DNA of 64,000 bases. It comes from an uncultured Bacteroidales bacterium. Lineage in GTDB: Bacteria > Bacteroidota > Bacteroidia > Bacteroidales > Bacteroidaceae. Position 1 is the stretch's first letter. Every line of letters starts with the position of its first letter. The position numbers and the translations under genes are program-made. The DNA lies in contig CASFRV010000001.1 of assembly GCA_949297215.1 (NCBI GenBank), forward strand, positions 310,001 through 374,000, in the 5' to 3' direction. Shown here piece by piece: positions 17,535-26,415 of the stretch. Under the pieces are notes generated by a model that saw only the letters and a list, made by a program, of their open reading frames with translations, had not been told where the DNA came from and did no database searches.

Positions 17535-20132
17535 ATGATAGACGAAGACAGAATAATAAAGGTGAACATCGAGGAAGAGATGAAATCTTCCTATATCGAC
17601 TATTCTATGTCGGTAATTGTGGCCCGTGCCCTGCCCGATGTGCGCGACGGCTTCAAGCCGGTGCACCGCCGCATCCTTTACGGCATGAACGGCCTGGGTA
17701 CGACCCACGACAAACCGACGAAAAAATCGGCCCGTATCGTGGGTGAGGTGATGGGTAAGTATCACCCCCACGGCGACAGCTCTATCTATGGCGCCCTGGT
17801 GCGCATGGCGCAGGACTGGAACATGCGCTACTGCCTCGTGGACGGACAAGGCAACTTTGGCTCCATGGACGGCGACGGCGCGGCTGCCATGCGATACACC
17901 GAGGCACGCCTCAGCCTCGTGGGCGAGGCCATCATGCAGGATCTCGACAAGGAGACCGTCGACATGACCAACAACTTCGACGACTCGTTGCAAGAGCCCA
18001 CCGTCATGCCCACGCGCATCCCCAACTTTCTCGTAAACGGGGCAAACGGCATCGCCGTGGGTATGGCCACTAACGTGCCCACTCACAACCTTTGCGAGGT
18101 AATAGACGGCTGTGTGGCCTATATAGACAACCCCGACATCGACGTAGACGGCCTGATGCACTACATCAAAGCCCCCGATTTTCCGACGGGCGGATATATC
18201 ATGGGGTTGCAAGGGGTGCGCAGCGCCTACGAAACGGGCCGCGGCCGCATTGTCGTGCGCGCGAAAACCGAGATCGAAAGCGGAGAGACGCACGACAAGA
18301 TCGTCGTGACGGAGGTACCCTACGGCGTCAACAAGGCAGAGCTCATTAAAAACATTGCCGAGCTGGCGGGCGAGAAGAAAATTGAGGGCATCAGCAATAT
18401 CAACGACGAGAGCGACCGCGAGGGTTTGCGCATCGTCGTTGACGTGAAGCGCGATGCCAATGCGGGCGTTGTGCTCAACAAGCTGTTTAAGATGACGGCC
18501 CTGCAGTCGAGCTTTGCCGTCAACTGTATTGCCCTTGTTCACGGCCGTCCGAAACTGCTGACGCTGAAAGACTGTGTGAAATACTTCGTCGAGCACCGCC
18601 ACGAGGTGGTCATTCGCCGCACGCGCTACGACCTGCGCAAAGCCCAGGAGCGCGCCCACATATTGGAGGGCCTCATCATCGCGAGCGACAACATCGACGA
18701 GGTGGTGCGCATCATACGCTCGTCGAAAACGCCGCAGGCGGCCATGCAGAGCTTGATGGAACGCTTCGGTCTGGACGAAATTCAGGCCAAGGCCATCGTC
18801 GACATGCGCCTTTCGCAGCTCACGGGCCTGATGCAGGACAAGCTGCATGCCGAGTACGAGGAAATCGAACGCAGGATAGCCTATTACGAGCAGATACTGA
18901 GCGATGATGCCCTTTGCCGCAAAGTAATGAAAGACGAGCTCATCGAGGTAAAGGAAAAGTATGGCGACGAACGCCGTACGGAAATCATGTTGTCGGCCGA
19001 AGAGTTCAACCCCGAGGACTTCTATCCCGACGACGAGGTGGTCATCACCATCAGCCATCTGGGATACATCAAGCGCACGCCCCTGGCCGACTTCAAGGCC
19101 CAGGCACGCGGCGGCGTGGGCAGCAAGGGAGGCAGCACGCGCGACAAAGACTTTATCGAATATATCTACCCGGCCACGATGCACAACACGATGCTCTTCT
19201 TCACGGCAAAGGGCCGGTGCTTCTGGATGCGCGTCTTCGAGATACCCGAGGGCACAAAGGCCTCGAAGGGACGGGCCATCCAGAACATGCTCAACATCGA
19301 GAAGGACGACAGCGTGAACGCCTGTCTGCACATCCGCAAGCTGGCCGACGCCGATTTCTGCCGCTCTCACTACGTTATCTTCTGCACAAAGAACGGTGTC
19401 ATCAAGAAAACGTGCCTTTCGGAGTATTCGCGTCCGCGTACGAACGGCGTGAACGCCATCGGCATCCGCGAGAACGACCGCGTGGTGAGCGTTTGCCTGA
19501 CGAGCGGCGAAGACGAAATCGTTATAGCCAACCGCAACGGACGCGCCATCCGCTTTAATGAAAATGCCGTCCGCACGATGGGACGCACGGCCACAGGTGT
19601 GCGCGGCATCACGCTCGACGACGACGGCCGCGACGAGGTGACGGGCATGATCTGCGTACACGACACCGAGCGCGAGACCGTAATGGTGGTGAGCGAGCAG
19701 GGATACGGCAAGCGGAGCGCCATCGACGACTACCGCATCACAAACCGCGGCGGCAAGGGCGTAAAAACGCTCAACGTCACCGACAAAACGGGCAAGGTGG
19801 TGGCCATAAAAGCCGTTACCGACGAAAACGACCTGATGATCATCAACAAGAGCGGCATCACCATCCGTCTGAAAATGGCCGACGTGCGCGTTATGGGGCG
19901 TGCCACGCAGGGAGTCCGGCTCATCAACCTCGAAAAACGCAACGACACCATCAGCAGCGTATGCCAGGTGCCGACGGAGGAAGAGGAGGAAACGGCCGGC
20001 GGGCCCTATGCCGATGAAACGCCGGTGGACACCGCCATAACGGACGGCAACGAAACAGCCGGCGGGCCCTATGCCGATGAAACGCCGGTGGACACCGCCA
20101 TAACGGACGGCAACGAAACAGACAACGCATAA
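17535..20132 (+). CDS. gyrA: DNA gyrase subunit A
   Basis: 865-residue type II topoisomerase subunit that breaks and rejoins DNA. Catalytic Tyr121 is in AAAMRYTEARL; the winged-helix/QRDR segment HPHGDSSIYGALVRM has Ser82 at the E. coli Ser83 position and Gly86 at the Asp87 position. The C-terminal beta-pinwheel contains repeats such as YIKRTPL, NGVIKKT and RGGKGVKTL, and a GyrA-box-like QARGGVG. The last 50 residues are an acidic tail in which a 21-residue block (starting ETAGGPYADE) is duplicated exactly, followed by ETDNA. Start MIDEDRIIKVNIEEEMK matches the family. Confidence 0.97.
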   Translation: MIDEDRIIKVNIEEEMKSSYIDYSMSVIVARALPDVRDGFKPVHRRILYGMNGLGTTHDKPTKKSARIVGEVMGKYHPHGDSSIYGALVRMAQDWNMRYCLVDGQGNFGSMDGDGAAAMRYTEARLSLVGEAIMQDLDKETVDMTNNFDDSLQEPTVMPTRIPNFLVNGANGIAVGMATNVPTHNLCEVIDGCVAYIDNPDIDVDGLMHYIKAPDFPTGGYIMGLQGVRSAYETGRGRIVVRAKTEIESGETHDKIVVTEVPYGVNKAELIKNIAELAGEKKIEGISNINDESDREGLRIVVDVKRDANAGVVLNKLFKMTALQSSFAVNCIALVHGRPKLLTLKDCVKYFVEHRHEVVIRRTRYDLRKAQERAHILEGLIIASDNIDEVVRIIRSSKTPQAAMQSLMERFGLDEIQAKAIVDMRLSQLTGLMQDKLHAEYEEIERRIAYYEQILSDDALCRKVMKDELIEVKEKYGDERRTEIMLSAEEFNPEDFYPDDEVVITISHLGYIKRTPLADFKAQARGGVGSKGGSTRDKDFIEYIYPATMHNTMLFFTAKGRCFWMRVFEIPEGTKASKGRAIQNMLNIEKDDSVNACLHIRKLADADFCRSHYVIFCTKNGVIKKTCLSEYSRPRTNGVNAIGIRENDRVVSVCLTSGEDEIVIANRNGRAIRFNENAVRTMGRTATGVRGITLDDDGRDEVTGMICVHDTERETVMVVSEQGYGKRSAIDDYRITNRGGKGVKTLNVTDKTGKVVAIKAVTDENDLMIINKSGITIRLKMADVRVMGRATQGVRLINLEKRNDTISSVCQVPTEEEEETAGGPYADETPVDTAITDGNETAGGPYADETPVDTAITDGNETDNA
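19989..20114 (+). repeat. 63-bp tandem duplication in the gyrA 3' end
   Basis: Two consecutive 63-bp copies (19989-20051 and 20052-20114) that differ at a single base (ACG versus ACA), followed by a 7-base start of a third copy. In frame, so GyrA gains 21 residues per copy. Confidence 0.95.
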
Positions 20133-20159
20133 AAACATTCGTTTTAAAAACATAGAGTT

Positions 20160-21407
20160 ATGAAAAAGATCATTTGTTCCTTGGCGCTGATGCTTTTCAC
20201 GACGCTTTCCTATGCGCAGAACATGGCATACTATAAAGCGGAGGAAGCAATGCAGAAGGGTAAGCTGGATGAGGCTGCCGCCATCTTGGAGGGAGCGCTC
20301 AAAAACCCGAAAACCACAAAGTGGGCCGACATGTACAACCTTGCCGGCCGCGTACACGCGCAGCTGTTCAACCCGCAGCTGCTCAACGCCGCAAAGGGCC
20401 TGCCCCTCGACACGGCTGCCTTCATCTCGGAGCTCGATAAGACCATTACTTATTACACAAAGAGCCACGAGTACGACATGCAGCCCAACAAGAAGGGAAA
20501 GGTGAAGCCCCAGCACGTGGCTGAAAACACGCGCATGATACGCGACATGCTCGACTACTACAACTACGCTGCCATGTTCCTTTATGGCCAGAAGAACCTG
20601 AAAGGTGCGGCCGAGTATTTCCAGAAATACATCGACCTGCCCAAAAATCCTGTGTTTACAAAGGCTCAGACCGACTCTATCTACGCTGCCAAGCACAAGG
20701 CCTACGCCCAGGCTGCCGTCAACGTGGTGATGATCAACTACCAGGAAAAGAACTGGGACGGCGTGCTTCAGAGCGTCGACGTCGCACTCAAAGACACAGC
20801 CAGCTTGCAAGACCTCTACATCATGAAAATGCAGGCCCACCTGGAAAAGAAAGACTCCGCCGCATGGCTCAATACGCTGAAAGAGGCCGTTACCCGCGTG
20901 GAGAACAACTCGGGCTTTGCGCAGAACCTGCTCTACTATTATGTAAACAAAAACAACCTGGCCGAAGCCGAAGAAATGGCCCAAAGCCTCATTGCTAAAA
21001 ACGCCAACAGCAAGGTGGCATGGTACATGAAAGGCTGCGTGGAACTCAACATGAAGAAAGATTACAACGCCGCCCGCGAGAGCTTCAAGAAGGCCTTGGA
21101 ATTGGATCCGAACTACGCCGATGCAAACATCAACATGGGCATCACGTATATCAACGAAGTGGTGGCGCGCCGCAACAACGGCGAATACTGTCTGGACCGC
21201 ACGAAGGTAAAGCAGTTTAATGCCGACTATGAGAAGATCAAAGTGTTCTACCAGAACGCAAGACCTTATTTCGAGAAGGTGCGCGAGCTCTTGCCCGACA
21301 AGCCCTCCGTATGGGCTGCCTATCTGTCGAACATCTACACCAACTTGCAGATGAAAGACGAGGCCAAGGCCATGGACGAACTTCTGAAACAGTCGCAGAA
21401 CAAGTAA
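20160..21407 (+). CDS. Secreted TPR-repeat protein, paralogue 1
   Basis: 415-residue exported protein: signal peptide 1-19 (MKKIICSLALMLFTTLSYA|Q), then helical tetratricopeptide repeats, clearest at residues about 300-335 (AWYMKGCVELNMKKDYNAARESF / KALELDPNYADANINMG). It ends with a segment FYQNARPYFEKVRELLPDKPSVWAAYL that recurs in the next gene. Probably periplasmic scaffold or binding protein; the exact role is unknown. It lies 27 nt after gyrA without an intervening terminator, an arrangement I recall in Bacteroides relatives, so it is probably co-transcribed. Confidence 0.85.
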   Translation: MKKIICSLALMLFTTLSYAQNMAYYKAEEAMQKGKLDEAAAILEGALKNPKTTKWADMYNLAGRVHAQLFNPQLLNAAKGLPLDTAAFISELDKTITYYTKSHEYDMQPNKKGKVKPQHVAENTRMIRDMLDYYNYAAMFLYGQKNLKGAAEYFQKYIDLPKNPVFTKAQTDSIYAAKHKAYAQAAVNVVMINYQEKNWDGVLQSVDVALKDTASLQDLYIMKMQAHLEKKDSAAWLNTLKEAVTRVENNSGFAQNLLYYYVNKNNLAEAEEMAQSLIAKNANSKVAWYMKGCVELNMKKDYNAARESFKKALELDPNYADANINMGITYINEVVARRNNGEYCLDRTKVKQFNADYEKIKVFYQNARPYFEKVRELLPDKPSVWAAYLSNIYTNLQMKDEAKAMDELLKQSQNK

Positions 21408-21443
21408 GCGGCGGACTGAACACGCAACAAACCTGACAACCTT

Positions 21444-21480
21444 AAGAGCATCCGCGCGAAACATCCGTGCGGGTGCTCTT
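21444..21480 (+). terminator. Hairpin between the two TPR genes (weak terminator or attenuator)
   Basis: Stem AAGAGCATCCGCGC / GTGCGGGTGCTCTT without a long T-tract; it may only reduce expression of the downstream genes. Confidence 0.45.
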
Positions 21481-21504
21481 TCAATAACTTCGGGAAGGAT
21501 TTAA

Positions 21505-22722
21505 ATGAGTAGATTTTCCATATATGCGGTAGCAATGATGCTCTTCGGGGCACCTTGCGTCTGTGCCCAAAAAGCATATAAACCCGTCAAGGCAGCTCTG
21601 AAGGCCAGAAATGCCGACGAGGCGCTTAAAAAGGTGGCAGAGCTGGAAAGCGACTCCCTGCACCGTGGCGATCCGAAGCTCTATAAAATGGGCATCGATG
21701 CATATCTGATTATGAACGATGCCGAAAACGAAAAGATTTATCTGAAGCAGGCTTGCGACACCGCAAAATTTTTCAACAGTACGTATGGCATCTTCCACTA
21801 CGCTCTGAAATGCGACAGCGCCGAAAGAGTGCTGATGGAGAACAAGAGGAAAAAAATAAAGTACCGTTCGGGAAACAATTCGTTGTTGGCCTTACACTAC
21901 GCCAATCTCTATGCCGGGTGCCGCTACTACTATTTAAATAAGAAGTGGGACGAGGCATCGCGCTTCCTTCGCATGTACGTCGACGTGTATGCCTCCGAAA
22001 TATGGATGCCCGGCCATCGCCCCGAAACGCAAAAGCGCCGCCTTCGCTGCGCCTACCTCTACATGAAGTGTGCCTATCGGAAAAAGACGTATCAAGACGT
22101 TTTCCGTTACAAGGATCTGCTCTTGGCCGATTCCCTTCACCGCAAACCGGCATTGGAATACATGGCAGCCTCGTCGGTGGCCATGGGCGACACGGCAGCC
22201 TACGTCGGCTATCTGCAACAAGGCTTGAACGACTATCCGCAACACACCTTCTTCTTCTCCAATATGGAGGACTACTACATGCAACGCGGCCAGCATGCCG
22301 AAGCTTTGGACTTGGCGGAACAGATGTTGAAGATAGACAGCTCGAATGTCCGCTTCCTGGAAGGGAAAAGCCTTGCGCTGTTCAATCTCCGGCGCTACCG
22401 CGAATCGATAGCCACCTCGCTGAAATGTCTGGCCGTCAACGACAGCTTACCTATGCCCTATTATTATATTGGTGCCTGCTATTGCAATTTAGCCAACGAA
22501 GTAAAGCTGCCGGCTGCCATCAACACACCACAATACAGACAGGAAACCGAAAAACTCCGAACGCTCTACACTTCTGCCCGCCCGTATCTGGAAAGATACC
22601 GCCAGCTCGCCCCCGATGACCGGGCTGCTTGGGCGCCTTTGCTCTATCGTGTTTACCTTGGGCTGAACATGGGAAAGCAATTTGATGAAATGGACGCGAT
22701 ATTAAAGGAGTTGAAATTATAA
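21505..22722 (+). CDS. Secreted TPR-like protein, paralogue 2
   Basis: 405-residue exported protein with a signal peptide (about 1-21, ending GAPCVCAQ) and TPR-like helical hairpins. The C-terminal block [36 protein letters not shown] is clearly homologous to the end of the preceding protein, so the pair arose by tandem duplication and then diverged strongly. It has more A/T-rich codons than its neighbours. It is followed after 10 nt by trmD. Function is unknown. Confidence 0.8.
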   Translation: MSRFSIYAVAMMLFGAPCVCAQKAYKPVKAALKARNADEALKKVAELESDSLHRGDPKLYKMGIDAYLIMNDAENEKIYLKQACDTAKFFNSTYGIFHYALKCDSAERVLMENKRKKIKYRSGNNSLLALHYANLYAGCRYYYLNKKWDEASRFLRMYVDVYASEIWMPGHRPETQKRRLRCAYLYMKCAYRKKTYQDVFRYKDLLLADSLHRKPALEYMAASSVAMGDTAAYVGYLQQGLNDYPQHTFFFSNMEDYYMQRGQHAEALDLAEQMLKIDSSNVRFLEGKSLALFNLRRYRESIATSLKCLAVNDSLPMPYYYIGACYCNLANEVKLPAAINTPQYRQETEKLRTLYTSARPYLERYRQLAPDDRAAWAPLLYRVYLGLNMGKQFDEMDAILKELKL

Positions 22723-22732
22723 TGAGCTGAAT

Positions 22733-23413
22733 ATGCGTATTGATATAATCACAGTCCTGCCCGAGATGCTGGACGGCTTTGTAAATACTTCCATCCTTGC
22801 GCGTGCGCAGAAGAAGGGTCTGGTGGAGATACACGTACACAATCTGCGCGACTATACGCTCGACAAGCACAGGCGCGTGGACGATTATCCTTTCGGCGGT
22901 TTTGCCGGCATGGTGATGGCTTGTCAGCCCATCGACGCCTGCATCTCGGCGTTGAAGGCAGAGCGGGAATATGACGAAGTTATCTTCACAACGCCCGATG
23001 GTGAGCAGTTTGACCAGCCCATGGCCAACGAACTGTCGCTGAAGCGGAACCTCATCATCCTGTGCGGGCATTATAAAGGCATCGACTACCGCATCAGGGA
23101 GCATTTAATAACGAAAGAAGTCAGCATCGGCGACTATGTGCTGACGGGCGGGGAGCTGGCGGCTGCCGTCATGAGCGATGCCATTGTCCGCCTGGTGCCG
23201 GGCGTGCTCAGCGACGAGCAAAGCGCTCTTTCCGACTCGTTCCAGGACAACCTGCTGGCGGCACCTGTTTATACGCGGCCGGCGGACTATAAGGGATGGA
23301 AGGTGCCCGAGGTGCTGCTCTCGGGCCACGAGGCGAAGATCAAGGAGTGGGAACTGGCCCAGTCGTTGGAGCGCACGCAGCGGCTCCGCCCCGACTTGTT
23401 GGAGGAGAAATAA
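22733..23413 (+). CDS. trmD: tRNA (guanine-N1-)-methyltransferase
   Basis: 226-residue SPOUT-class enzyme that methylates G37 of tRNAs reading CUN, CCN and CGG codons, preventing +1 frameshifting. Motifs: [13 protein letters not shown] at the N-terminus, [32 protein letters not shown] and the trefoil-knot AdoMet loop [24 protein letters not shown]. Full length. It sits in the gyrA-TPR-TPR-trmD-WalJ group and is probably expressed with it. Confidence 0.96.
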   Translation: MRIDIITVLPEMLDGFVNTSILARAQKKGLVEIHVHNLRDYTLDKHRRVDDYPFGGFAGMVMACQPIDACISALKAEREYDEVIFTTPDGEQFDQPMANELSLKRNLIILCGHYKGIDYRIREHLITKEVSIGDYVLTGGELAAAVMSDAIVRLVPGVLSDEQSALSDSFQDNLLAAPVYTRPADYKGWKVPEVLLSGHEAKIKEWELAQSLERTQRLRPDLLEEK

Positions 23414-23444
23414 TCAGTTGAAGAAGTCAGGCGATTTTTAGAAG

Positions 23445-24248
23445 ATGCTCGATTTTATTTGTTTGGGGAGCGGCAGTTGCGGCAATTGCTATTATCTGTT
23501 CACGGAGCAGTATGGCATTCTTATCGACTTGGGGATAGGCATCCGCAGTTTCAAGAAATATTTTCGCGACTACGGATTGTCGTTCGGCAAGGTCAACGCC
23601 ATTCTGATTACGCACGACCATACGGACCATATCAAGGCTGCCGGTGCTTTCAGCACCGAGTTTCACGTGCCGGTATATGCCACCGAGGCCGTTCATGCAG
23701 GCATGTTGCGCAACCGCTTCATGCAGAAAAAAGTGGGAGCCGCCGAGCGGTACTACTTTGCTTGCGGCGACACGTTTACCCTCGGCCCGTTTCGCATTTC
23801 TACGTTCAAGGTGCCGCACGACAGTTCGGAAAACAGTGGCTATTACGTCGAGTGCGAAGGCGTTTCGTTCTGCCTGATGACCGATGCCGGGAGCCTGACG
23901 GAGGATATGGCCCGTTTTATCCCGCTTTCCGACTATCTGGTCATCGAGGCCAACTATGACGCGGCCATGTTGGCGGCCGGGCCGTATCCCATGTTTCTGC
24001 AAAAGCGCATTTCGGGCTTAAACGGACACATGTGTAACGAGGAAACAGCCCGCGCCTTGGCCGAAAACCTGACCCACCGAACGAAAAAAGTATGGCTCTG
24101 CCACATCAGCGAAGAGAACAACCATCCCGAGCTGGCGCGCAAGACGGTGGAAAACGCCCTGGCCGCCGTGCAGGGCAGTTTGAACGAAGCGTTTACCCTC
24201 GAAGTGCTGAAAAGGAAGGTGCCTTCGCCGCTTTATCGCCTGACATAA
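23445..24248 (+). CDS. MBL-fold metallohydrolase, WalJ/YycJ family
   Basis: 267-residue metallo-beta-lactamase-fold protein. The metal-binding motif THDHTDH (ITHDHTDHIKAAG), a downstream VPHDSSENSGY, the TDAGSLT aspartate and the GHM(C)NEE / CHISEENNHPE histidines make a two-metal centre. The start LDFICLGSGSCGNCYYL is the YycJ/WalJ signature; that family is linked to exonuclease activity and cell-wall or DNA-repair phenotypes in Firmicutes. Its role in Bacteroidota is not established. Twelve nt separate it from the small Cys-rich gene. Confidence 0.88.
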   Translation: MLDFICLGSGSCGNCYYLFTEQYGILIDLGIGIRSFKKYFRDYGLSFGKVNAILITHDHTDHIKAAGAFSTEFHVPVYATEAVHAGMLRNRFMQKKVGAAERYYFACGDTFTLGPFRISTFKVPHDSSENSGYYVECEGVSFCLMTDAGSLTEDMARFIPLSDYLVIEANYDAAMLAAGPYPMFLQKRISGLNGHMCNEETARALAENLTHRTKKVWLCHISEENNHPELARKTVENALAAVQGSLNEAFTLEVLKRKVPSPLYRLT

Positions 24249-24260
24249 AGAAGAAAAGCC

Positions 24261-24434
24261 ATGCAGCACGTCGTTGTCTACCTTTTGCTGGCCGCCGCCG
24301 TGGCCTACATCGTCGGCCGTGTCTGTAAGCACGTCCGAGCCGTCCGTAAGCGGCGGAATCCCTGTGCAGGCTGCCCGTTGCCCTGCAATATGAAAGAAAA
24401 AAAGCGGAATAAAGTTTGCAGAATAAAAAAATAG
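24261..24434 (+). CDS. Small Cys-rich single-pass membrane protein (FeoB-associated-like)
   Basis: 57-residue protein: one hydrophobic helix (residues 4-20, VVVYLLLAAAVAYIVGR), a basic stretch HVRAVRKRRN, then CAGCPLPC (Cys35, 38, 42) and a late Cys53. This size, helix-then-Cys layout resembles the 'FeoB-associated Cys-rich membrane protein' family, although no feoB is near. It has an ATG 12 nt after the hydrolase gene and a clear stop. The 3' end of the ORF contains the tRNA-Cys promoter. Coding status is inferred from the coherent domain plan, not from a search. Confidence 0.72.
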   Translation: MQHVVVYLLLAAAVAYIVGRVCKHVRAVRKRRNPCAGCPLPCNMKEKKRNKVCRIKK

Positions 24435-24445
24435 TTCTACCTTTG
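24415..24445 (+). promoter_or_regulatory. tRNA-Cys promoter
   Basis: TTTG (24415-24418), 19-nt spacer, TACCTTTG (24438-24445): an exact match to the Bacteroidota consensus, 16 nt before the tRNA. The -33 box lies inside the last codons of the small Cys-rich gene. Confidence 0.85.
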
Positions 24446-24461
24446 CAGCCGTATTCAACCG

Positions 24462-24532
24462 GGTACCCTGACCGAGTGGCTAGGTAGCGGTCTGCAAAAC
24501 CGCGTACAGCAGTTCGAATCTGCTGGGTACCT
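24462..24532 (+). tRNA. tRNA-Cys (anticodon GCA)
   Basis: Cloverleaf with acceptor GGTACCC / GGGTACC, D-arm ACC / GGT, anticodon loop CTGCAAA (GCA), anticodon stem GCGGT / ACCGC, T-arm AGCAG-TTCGAAT-CTGCT. No encoded CCA. Confidence 0.96.
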
Positions 24533-24539
24533 CTTTAAA

Positions 24540-24575
24540 GCGGCCATCCATAACGGGTGGCCGCCTCTTTTTTTG
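24540..24575 (+). terminator. tRNA-Cys terminator
   Basis: Stem GCGGCCATCC / GGGTGGCCGC followed by CTCTTTTTTT. Confidence 0.88.
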
Positions 24576-24680
24576 TTGCTTCGGCCGCTGCCGTACCGTT
24601 TTCTCCGTAGTTTCATGATTTTGTAAGGAGCTTTCCGCAACTTTTCCTTATCTTCGTGGCTGCAAAATACGCCTCAATCT

Positions 24681-25568
24681 ATGAACGGGAAAAGAAAAGT
24701 AGCTTTGGTGCTTTCCAGCGGCGGTGCACGTGGCTTTGCCCACATCGGCGCCATCGAAGAACTGTTGGAACAGGGTTTTGAGATCACCTCCATTGCGGGC
24801 ACGTCCATGGGGGCGCTCATTGGCGGCATGTTTGCCGCCGGTAAGCTGAAAGAGGTGGCCGACTGGATGTTTTCGCTCGACCGTAAGAAAATCCTTTCGC
24901 TGCTCGACGTATCGCTCAGCCTGAGCCACGTCGTTAAGGGCGACCGCGTCATTCATGCGTTGAGCGAGATTGTGCCCGACCAGAAGATTGAGTCGCTTCC
25001 CATCCCTTATTGTGCCGTTGCAGCCGACCTCCGGCAGAGCCGCGAAGTGGTCTTCGACCGCGGAAGCCTCTATGCGGCCATCCGTTCTTCCATCGCGGTG
25101 CCGTCTTTCCTGAAACCGCTGCAAACCAAAACGATGACGCTCGTGGATGGCGGCGTGGTAAATCCGTTACCCCTCAACCGCGTGCAGCGCACCCCGGGCG
25201 ACCTGCTCGTTGCCGTCAACGTGAGCGGGCACAACCGTGCCGACTGGGACATGCTCCGCCGCTCGCTGGCCCAGCGCCGCACCCATCCCCTGTGGAAGAA
25301 CATCCGCAGCGCGCTGCCCGCCCGCATTTTCGACGACAACTATTATTCGCTCCTGATACGCACCTTCTGCCTGATGATACAGCAGAACGCCGCTCTTTCG
25401 CTCCGTCTGACGCCGCCCGACATCCTTGTGAACATCCCGATGAACCGTTTCGGCGGGTTCGACTACGACCGGGCCGAACAGATAGCCCGTGCCGGCCGCG
25501 TCCAGATGCGCGAAGCCTTGCGCACCTACTTTTCCCAGCCTCTTCTTTCCGCCCCGGCCGACAGCTGA
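24681..25568 (+). CDS. Patatin-like phospholipase family protein (RssA-like)
   Basis: 295-residue alpha/beta lipid acyl hydrolase. The oxyanion-hole glycines (VLSSGGARGFAHIG), nucleophile motif GTSMG (Ser at about 42) and the catalytic Asp in VDGGVVNPLPL are all present, so a Ser-Asp dyad is intact. No signal peptide is seen, so it is probably cytoplasmic or membrane associated, acting on phospholipids or lipid-like esters. It has a possible TATCTTCG promoter box at 24649-24656 and stands alone between tRNA-Cys and a convergent gene. Confidence 0.92.
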   Translation: MNGKRKVALVLSSGGARGFAHIGAIEELLEQGFEITSIAGTSMGALIGGMFAAGKLKEVADWMFSLDRKKILSLLDVSLSLSHVVKGDRVIHALSEIVPDQKIESLPIPYCAVAADLRQSREVVFDRGSLYAAIRSSIAVPSFLKPLQTKTMTLVDGGVVNPLPLNRVQRTPGDLLVAVNVSGHNRADWDMLRRSLAQRRTHPLWKNIRSALPARIFDDNYYSLLIRTFCLMIQQNAALSLRLTPPDILVNIPMNRFGGFDYDRAEQIARAGRVQMREALRTYFSQPLLSAPADS

Positions 25569-25601
25569 CGGCACGCCCCGGCGCACGGCCGGGCACGAAA
25601 T

Positions 25602-25651
25602 GGGCGGGAGCCGGCAGGCATGCCTCGTGTGGCAGCCCCCGGCTCCCGCCC
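25602..25651. terminator. Hairpin between convergent genes
   Basis: Stem GGGCGGGAGCCGG / CCGGCTCCCGCCC between the ends of the patatin gene (+) and the DnaJ-like gene (-); no T-tract on either side, so only a probable bidirectional terminator. Confidence 0.5.
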
Positions 25652-25670
25652 GCAGCTTTCGCCCGCAGGT

Positions 25671-26348
25671 TCAGGCGTTTTTCATCTCCATGAGCAGCTC
25701 CTTCTGCCGTTCGCTCAGGTGGGTGGGCAGCTTCACGTTGTAGGTGATGATGATGTCGCCGTAGCTGCCGTCGCGCCGCTCAAAGCCTTTGCCGCGCAGC
25801 CGCACCTTCGTGCCGTTTTGCGTTTCGGGTTTCACGCGCAGCTTCAGCTTGCCGCCCTGCGTTTGCAGGATAATGGCTCCGCCCAGCAGGGCTGTGTACA
25901 TATCGATGTTTACGGTGATGTTCATGTTGGCGTCCTCCGGGTTTTCGTGGAAGCTGCGTCCCGTATGCCCGGCGCCGCGGCCGAACAGGTCCTCGAAGAA
26001 CGAGGAGAAGCCGCCGGCTCCGCCGTGTGTGAACTGGCTGAAATCGAAGTCGGAGAAGCTGTTGTTCCACGACGTGCCGGCCCCGTTGCCCCAGGCGCCG
26101 CCCGCGCCCTCGAAGGCCTCGGCCTGCTTCCAGTTTTCGCCGTATTGGTCATACTTTTTCCGCTTTTCGGGGTCGCCCAGCACGTCGTAAGCCTCGTTCA
26201 GCGCCTGAAACTTCGCCTTGGCTTTCGGGTCGTCGGGGTGCAGGTCGGGGTGAAACTGCTTGGCCCGCCGCTTATAGGCGGCGCGTATGTCTTTCTGTGG
26301 CGTATCCTTGTTGATACCCATGATTTTGTAGTAGTCGATGAATGCCAT
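25671..26348 (-). CDS. Short DnaJ/CbpA-like co-chaperone
   Basis: 225-residue J-domain protein that should stimulate a DnaK ATPase. Residues 1-70 are a J-domain with the HPD tripeptide (FHPDLHPDD) and the KYDQYG ending; 75-125 are a Gly/Phe-rich linker (GGAGGFSSFFEDLFGRG). The C-terminus (about 140-225) matches only the second DnaJ peptide-binding/dimerisation domain (LLGGAIILQTQGGKLKLRV, GTKVRLRGKGF, LSERQKELL). There is no zinc-finger and no first substrate-binding domain, so it is about 80 residues shorter than typical CbpA. No cbpM is adjacent. Confidence 0.88.
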   Translation of the reverse strand: MAFIDYYKIMGINKDTPQKDIRAAYKRRAKQFHPDLHPDDPKAKAKFQALNEAYDVLGDPEKRKKYDQYGENWKQAEAFEGAGGAWGNGAGTSWNNSFSDFDFSQFTHGGAGGFSSFFEDLFGRGAGHTGRSFHENPEDANMNITVNIDMYTALLGGAIILQTQGGKLKLRVKPETQNGTKVRLRGKGFERRDGSYGDIIITYNVKLPTHLSERQKELLMEMKNA

Positions 26349-26415
26349 AGTCGTGTAGTTTTTGTTTTACGGGAAGAGGCAACAAATTGAGTGCCAACCG
26401 TCCGCGCATGCCGGC

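Noticed and set aside
17774..17815. Acquired quinolone resistance in gyrA
   Set aside because: Gly at the position-87 equivalent may be normal for this lineage, because Asp is not conserved there in Bacteroidales as far as I recall; it is kept only as a low-interest finding.
17460..21464. 1334-codon open frame antisense to gyrA and the first TPR gene
   Set aside because: It is the mirror of two clear genes with strong codon bias; its translation is low-complexity His/Val/Ala/Phe rich with no domain, as expected from GC-rich antisense frames.
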